64,000 nucleotides of DNA from assembly GCA_027490195.1 (NCBI GenBank), contig JAIXYN010000046.1, positions 62,001 to 126,000 of the forward strand. Direction: 5' to 3'. Shown piece after piece: positions 60,771 to 64,000 of the stretch. The translations under genes were made by a program, and so were the position numbers. Each line of letters begins with the position of its first letter. Within the stretch, counting starts at the first letter, position 1. The notes beneath the pieces are model-generated. The model was not told where the DNA came from and did not search any database. It worked only from the letters and a program-made list of their open reading frames with translations. This stretch comes from Verrucomicrobiaceae bacterium (GTDB lineage: Bacteria; Verrucomicrobiota; Verrucomicrobiia; Verrucomicrobiales; Verrucomicrobiaceae).

Positions 60771-62222
60771 TTAAGCCAGCAACTCATCCACTACCTTCGC
60801 ACCCTGATTATCCGTGAGCGATGCGGCGAGGCCGTTGCGCTTGTAGGTCAGCTTGGTGTGGTCGAGGCCGAAGGTCTTCAGCAGCGTGGCGTGGTAGTCG
60901 TAGTGCTTCACTTCGTCGATGACAGCCTTGTGGCCAAATTCATCGGTCTCGCCGTGGACGTAGCCTTTCTTGAAGCCGCCACCGGCCATCCACATGCTGA
61001 AGCCGTAGGTGTTGTGGTCGCGGCCCCACTTGTCGCGGCCCGCATCGTTTTGCAGTACCGGCAGACGGCCCATCTCGCCGCCCCAGTGGACGACGGTGCT
61101 GTCGAGCAGACCCCGCTGCTTGAGGTCGATGAGCAGCGCCGCACTCGGCTGATCGGTGGCCTGGCAGTTCTTTGGCAGCGCCGTGATGAGAGAGCCATGC
61201 TGATCCCAGGACTGGCCCGCATTGAGCACCTGCACGTAGCGCACACCGCGCTCGACGAGACGGCGCGCAATGATGCAGCGCGTGGCGTAATCTTTGGTGA
61301 TCGGGTTATCGACACCGTAGAGTTTTTTGACGTACTCAGGCTCCTTCGAAATATCCAGCGCCTCCTTGGCAGCGACCTGCATCTTCGCCGCGAGTTCGTA
61401 GCTGGAAATGCGCGCCTGCAGATCAAGCTCGCCTGGGTGCAGTGCGAGGTGGTCTTCGTTGAAAGCCTTCAGCAAATCGAGTTGGCGCTGCTGCGGCGCA
61501 CCGGAGAGCGAAGGCGGCGGATCAAGATTCAGAATGCGCGGCTCCGCAGCGCGTACCAGCGTGCCCTGAAACAGCGATGGCAGCCAGCCATTGGTGAAAT
61601 GCTCGCCGCTAAAAGTGGGCAGGCCACCAGGGTGAGAGAGCACCATGTAGGCGGGCAGTTCGTCCGTCTCGCTGCCGAGTCCATAGGTCAGCCAAGATCC
61701 CAGCGCCGGACGCCCCGCGGTGACACGTCCCCCGTTCATCGCATACAGGCCCTGCGCGTGATTGCTCACACCGGAAGTCATCGAACGGATCAGCGTGATC
61801 TCATCCACCACCTTGCTCAGATTCGGCAGCAGCTCGCTGATCTCCATGCCGCACTCGCCGTGCTTCGCGAACTTCCATGGCGAGCCAAAGCACTTCGACG
61901 AAGCCTGCGCGAGATTGTCGTACTTGATCTCACCGGGAAATTTCTGCCCGTCGTACTTCGTGAGCATCGGCTTCGGATCAAACAAGTCCATCTGCGAAGG
62001 CCCGCCCATCATGAACATCGAGATCATCGCCTTCGCCTGCGGCTCAAAGTGCGGCTTCTTCGGATGCAGATCGTAGCGTATCTCACCCGTCACACTCTCC
62101 GGCTTCACCGGCGCGGCGAGCAGTCCATCACGCTCCAGCAGCGAGGCAAGCGCCAGCGTGCCTAGGCTGTAGCCATTGGCATGCAGGAAGTGACGGCGGG
62201 AGCAAAGCTTGGGGCGGTTCAT
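60771..62222 (-). CDS. DUF1501 protein, Tat-exported
   Basis: 483 residues from ATG 62222 (the next gene upstream stops at 62219, overlapping ATGA). Twin-arginine motif SRRHFLHANGYSLG. Sulfatase-like DUF1501 fold: MISMFMMGGPSQMDLFDPKP near the N-terminus, PSLFQGTLVRAAEPRILNLD, then WGGEMGRLPVLQNDAGRDKW and GRDHNTYGFSMWMAGGGFKK near the end. DUF1501 proteins pair with DUF1549/DUF1553 proteins in Planctomycetota and Verrucomicrobiota and are implicated in sulfated-polysaccharide use; biochemical role unknown. Confidence 0.93.
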   Translation of the reverse strand: MNRPKLCSRRHFLHANGYSLGTLALASLLERDGLLAAPVKPESVTGEIRYDLHPKKPHFEPQAKAMISMFMMGGPSQMDLFDPKPMLTKYDGQKFPGEIKYDNLAQASSKCFGSPWKFAKHGECGMEISELLPNLSKVVDEITLIRSMTSGVSNHAQGLYAMNGGRVTAGRPALGSWLTYGLGSETDELPAYMVLSHPGGLPTFSGEHFTNGWLPSLFQGTLVRAAEPRILNLDPPPSLSGAPQQRQLDLLKAFNEDHLALHPGELDLQARISSYELAAKMQVAAKEALDISKEPEYVKKLYGVDNPITKDYATRCIIARRLVERGVRYVQVLNAGQSWDQHGSLITALPKNCQATDQPSAALLIDLKQRGLLDSTVVHWGGEMGRLPVLQNDAGRDKWGRDHNTYGFSMWMAGGGFKKGYVHGETDEFGHKAVIDEVKHYDYHATLLKTFGLDHTKLTYKRNGLAASLTDNQGAKVVDELLA

Positions 62223-64000
62223 TCGACGTAGAGGAAACGGTTTGAGCTGCAGAGGATCTGGCACAGGCTGGCCATGGCTTCCTGGGGCGGATTGGGCACC
62301 ACGCCTTTCGCGTGCTGGATGTCGTGGTGGTACTGGGTCAGCGCCTTGGTCTGCTCATCCAGATACGCAATGCCACGGGCGACATCAGCCTGAGTCGCCG
62401 ATTTGCCAAAAAGCAGCTCCCACGCGCGCTTGATCTGCTCCGTGCGATTACCAGGAGCCGCAACCTCCAGGCGGTCTGCAAGGCGGCGCGAGCTGTCGAG
62501 GACGAAGGTGTCGTTCATGAGCAGCAGGGACTGCGGGGCCACGGTGGTCTGCGCGCGCAGTTCGCAATTCGGCGTCATGATGGGCGCATCAAAAGTATCG
62601 AGCACCGTCACGGGCTTGCTGCGGCGAACCTGCACGTAGATGGAGCGACGGAAATCGTCCGCGCCAGCGGGATCGACCTTGTTCAGCGTAATCGTGCCTT
62701 TGTCGATGCCCGTGACGACACGTCCTTGCGGATCACGACCAATGCCGCTTGGCGGGCCGTAGCTCGCCTGCACTAGCGTGCCGGTGACGGCCAGCAAGGA
62801 GTCACGCAGTGTCTCAGCATCGATGCGGCGCAGTTTGAACCGCGCATAGAATCTGTTTTCAGGATCGCTCTGCATTGAGGTGTCATTCACCGATGACTGA
62901 CGATAGGCATTGCTCAGCATGATGAGGCGATGCAGCGACTTCAGCTTCCAGCCGCTTTTCACGAACTCGTCGGAGAGGTAGTCGAGCATTTCCGGATGCG
63001 TGGGCAGCTCGCCCTGGCGGCCAAAGTCACCTGGGGTGTTCACGATGCCGCGTCCCATGTGGTTCATCCAAAAACGATTCACCAGCACTCGCGCCGTGAG
63101 CGGATGTTTGCCACTCGTCAGCCATTGCGCGTAGGCAAGGCGGCGGCCGCTGGACCCGCTGCTCACCGGCACAGGCTTGAAAGGCTCGATCTGCGGGCTC
63201 GCGAGGACACTGAGCTCTCCGGGAGTCAAGGTCTGCTTTGGCTGATCGTGATCACCGCGATTGAAGAGCTTGGTCACGGGCACCTGGCCCTTCACTTCCG
63301 TCAGCGCCATCACAAAGCCTTCCACTGGCTTGGTGCCCCGCAGCTTTGTGGCCTCAGCCATCTTCGCATCCACGATGTCCTGCTTCTTCTGATCGTAGAG
63401 ATTCAGTGAGTAGGTCGCGAGGGCGGAGGGATACTTTTTGATGAGAGTCTTCTGCTCCGGGGTCTGCTTGGCGACTGGTGTGTCACGGGCGATGCGGAAG
63501 GCCGCCTGCTCCGCCTGAGGCACCTTCTTGATCTCGACCTCGAAAATCTCATCGAGAAATTTTTTGCTCATCGCGCGCGCCTCAACCTCGATCTCCTTGG
63601 CCTTGACTTCAATCTCCGCCGCCTTGGCGCGCTCTTCAGGAGTGTAAAGTGAGTAAAGCCTCTGCGCCGGTGCACGCCAGGCCTCCCAGTTGTAGGCCGG
63701 ATCAAACACCGCGCGCAGCCGGTAGTAGTCAGCCTGCGTGATCGGATCGTAGCGGTGATCATGACACTGCGCGCACGCGACCGTCATGGCCATCAGCGAC
63801 GAGGTCGTCACCTTCATCTGCTCGGCGATCACCTGGTTCTTTGCGAGCTTCGCATCATCCAGTGCATCGCCTGTGCCATCGGGTGCCATGCGCAGAAACG
63901 CGGTGGCAATGAGCTGATCAGTGCGCCGCGGATCCAGCACCGCCTGCTGGAAATCCGCATGCGTCGCACCGGCGAGCTCGTCCCCCGCCAGCTGCTCCTG
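62219..64000 (-). CDS. DUF1549/DUF1553 protein, 5' end outside the window
   Basis: At least 593 residues; the frame is still open at base 64000, and the visible start (EQLAGDELAGATHADFQQAV) reads as internal DUF1549 sequence, so the real start is beyond the window. A c-type heme-like CAQCH motif with DHRYDPI is present near the N-terminal part. The DUF1553 half carries NRFWMNHMGRGIVNTPGDFG, YRQSSVNDTSM-type and LLLMNDTFVLDSSRRLADRL segments. Encoded directly before DUF1501 with an ATGA overlap, the standard pair. Partial, exported in homologs. Confidence 0.93.
   Translation of the reverse strand, partial: QEQLAGDELAGATHADFQQAVLDPRRTDQLIATAFLRMAPDGTGDALDDAKLAKNQVIAEQMKVTTSSLMAMTVACAQCHDHRYDPITQADYYRLRAVFDPAYNWEAWRAPAQRLYSLYTPEERAKAAEIEVKAKEIEVEARAMSKKFLDEIFEVEIKKVPQAEQAAFRIARDTPVAKQTPEQKTLIKKYPSALATYSLNLYDQKKQDIVDAKMAEATKLRGTKPVEGFVMALTEVKGQVPVTKLFNRGDHDQPKQTLTPGELSVLASPQIEPFKPVPVSSGSSGRRLAYAQWLTSGKHPLTARVLVNRFWMNHMGRGIVNTPGDFGRQGELPTHPEMLDYLSDEFVKSGWKLKSLHRLIMLSNAYRQSSVNDTSMQSDPENRFYARFKLRRIDAETLRDSLLAVTGTLVQASYGPPSGIGRDPQGRVVTGIDKGTITLNKVDPAGADDFRRSIYVQVRRSKPVTVLDTFDAPIMTPNCELRAQTTVAPQSLLLMNDTFVLDSSRRLADRLEVAAPGNRTEQIKRAWELLFGKSATQADVARGIAYLDEQTKALTQYHHDIQHAKGVVPNPPQEAMASLCQILCSSNRFLYVE

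Noticed and set aside
60738..62165. Long plus-strand open frame of 475 codons antisense to the DUF1501 gene
   Set aside because: It mirrors the codon positions of the real gene; the protein is Arg/His/Gln/Leu-rich without any family pattern, as expected for antisense frames in GC-rich DNA.

Overview
The window looks like the chromosome of a GC-rich, Gram-negative member of the Planctomycetota-Verrucomicrobiota-Chlamydiota group, most likely a Verrucomicrobiae bacterium near Prosthecobacter/Verrucomicrobium. The reasons are a DUF1501/DUF1549-DUF1553 pair, an iduronate-type sulfatase with EF-hands, a Tat-exported oxidoreductase-like protein, a sigma factor encoded with a Ser/Thr kinase, a giant glycine-rich autotransporter, and a long MoxR/von Willebrand A (vWA) operon. 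This placement is inference from gene content. No rRNA, tRNA or CRISPR array was seen.

Layout. 1-9.3 kb: a truncated APC permease, a secreted unknown, a beta-lactamase-fold hydrolase, an orphan OmpR-type regulator, a membrane protein with an S4-like helix, an exported helical protein behind a perfect sigma70-type promoter, RNase PH and a histone-deacetylase-fold amidohydrolase. 9.4-28.6 kb: one long co-directional cluster of moxR, DUF58, a membrane protein, two vWA proteins, a DUF4175-like giant, a coiled-coil exported protein, a terpenoid-cyclase-fold protein and a 1075-residue repeat protein ending in thioredoxin. Three guest modules sit in its junctions: a four-helix-bundle gene between 36-bp imperfect inverted repeats, and two PIN-type toxin-antitoxin pairs. 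28.9-37.0 kb (minus strand): sigma factor, kinase and autotransporter in series. 37.1-45.5 kb: bioA, PiT plus DUF47 phosphate transport, P-II, several small envelope proteins, and a divergent COG0523 GTPase/ArsR pair. 46.2-58 kb: sulfatase, a glycosyltransferase, an AraC regulator, a large exported unknown, a RodZ-like HTH membrane protein, a glycoside-hydrolase-like/GT2 fusion, a DedA-type protein and a BlaI/M56 pair with a repeated operator motif. 58.2-64 kb: a lipoprotein, a frameshifted beta-propeller remnant, the Tat protein, DUF1501 and a truncated DUF1553 gene.

How the genes may work together. In the MoxR cluster an AAA+ ATPase probably acts with membrane-anchored vWA proteins on envelope or exported proteins, and the exported helical, cyclase-fold and thioredoxin proteins encoded downstream are candidate partners. 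Several genes have a promoter whose -10 element ends only 7-8 nt before the start codon, which points to leaderless transcripts. The best candidates for something undescribed are the inverted-repeat four-helix-bundle cassette, the guest-module pattern in the MoxR operon, the seven-module thioredoxin protein, the GH/GT2 fusion, and the sigma-kinase-autotransporter unit.
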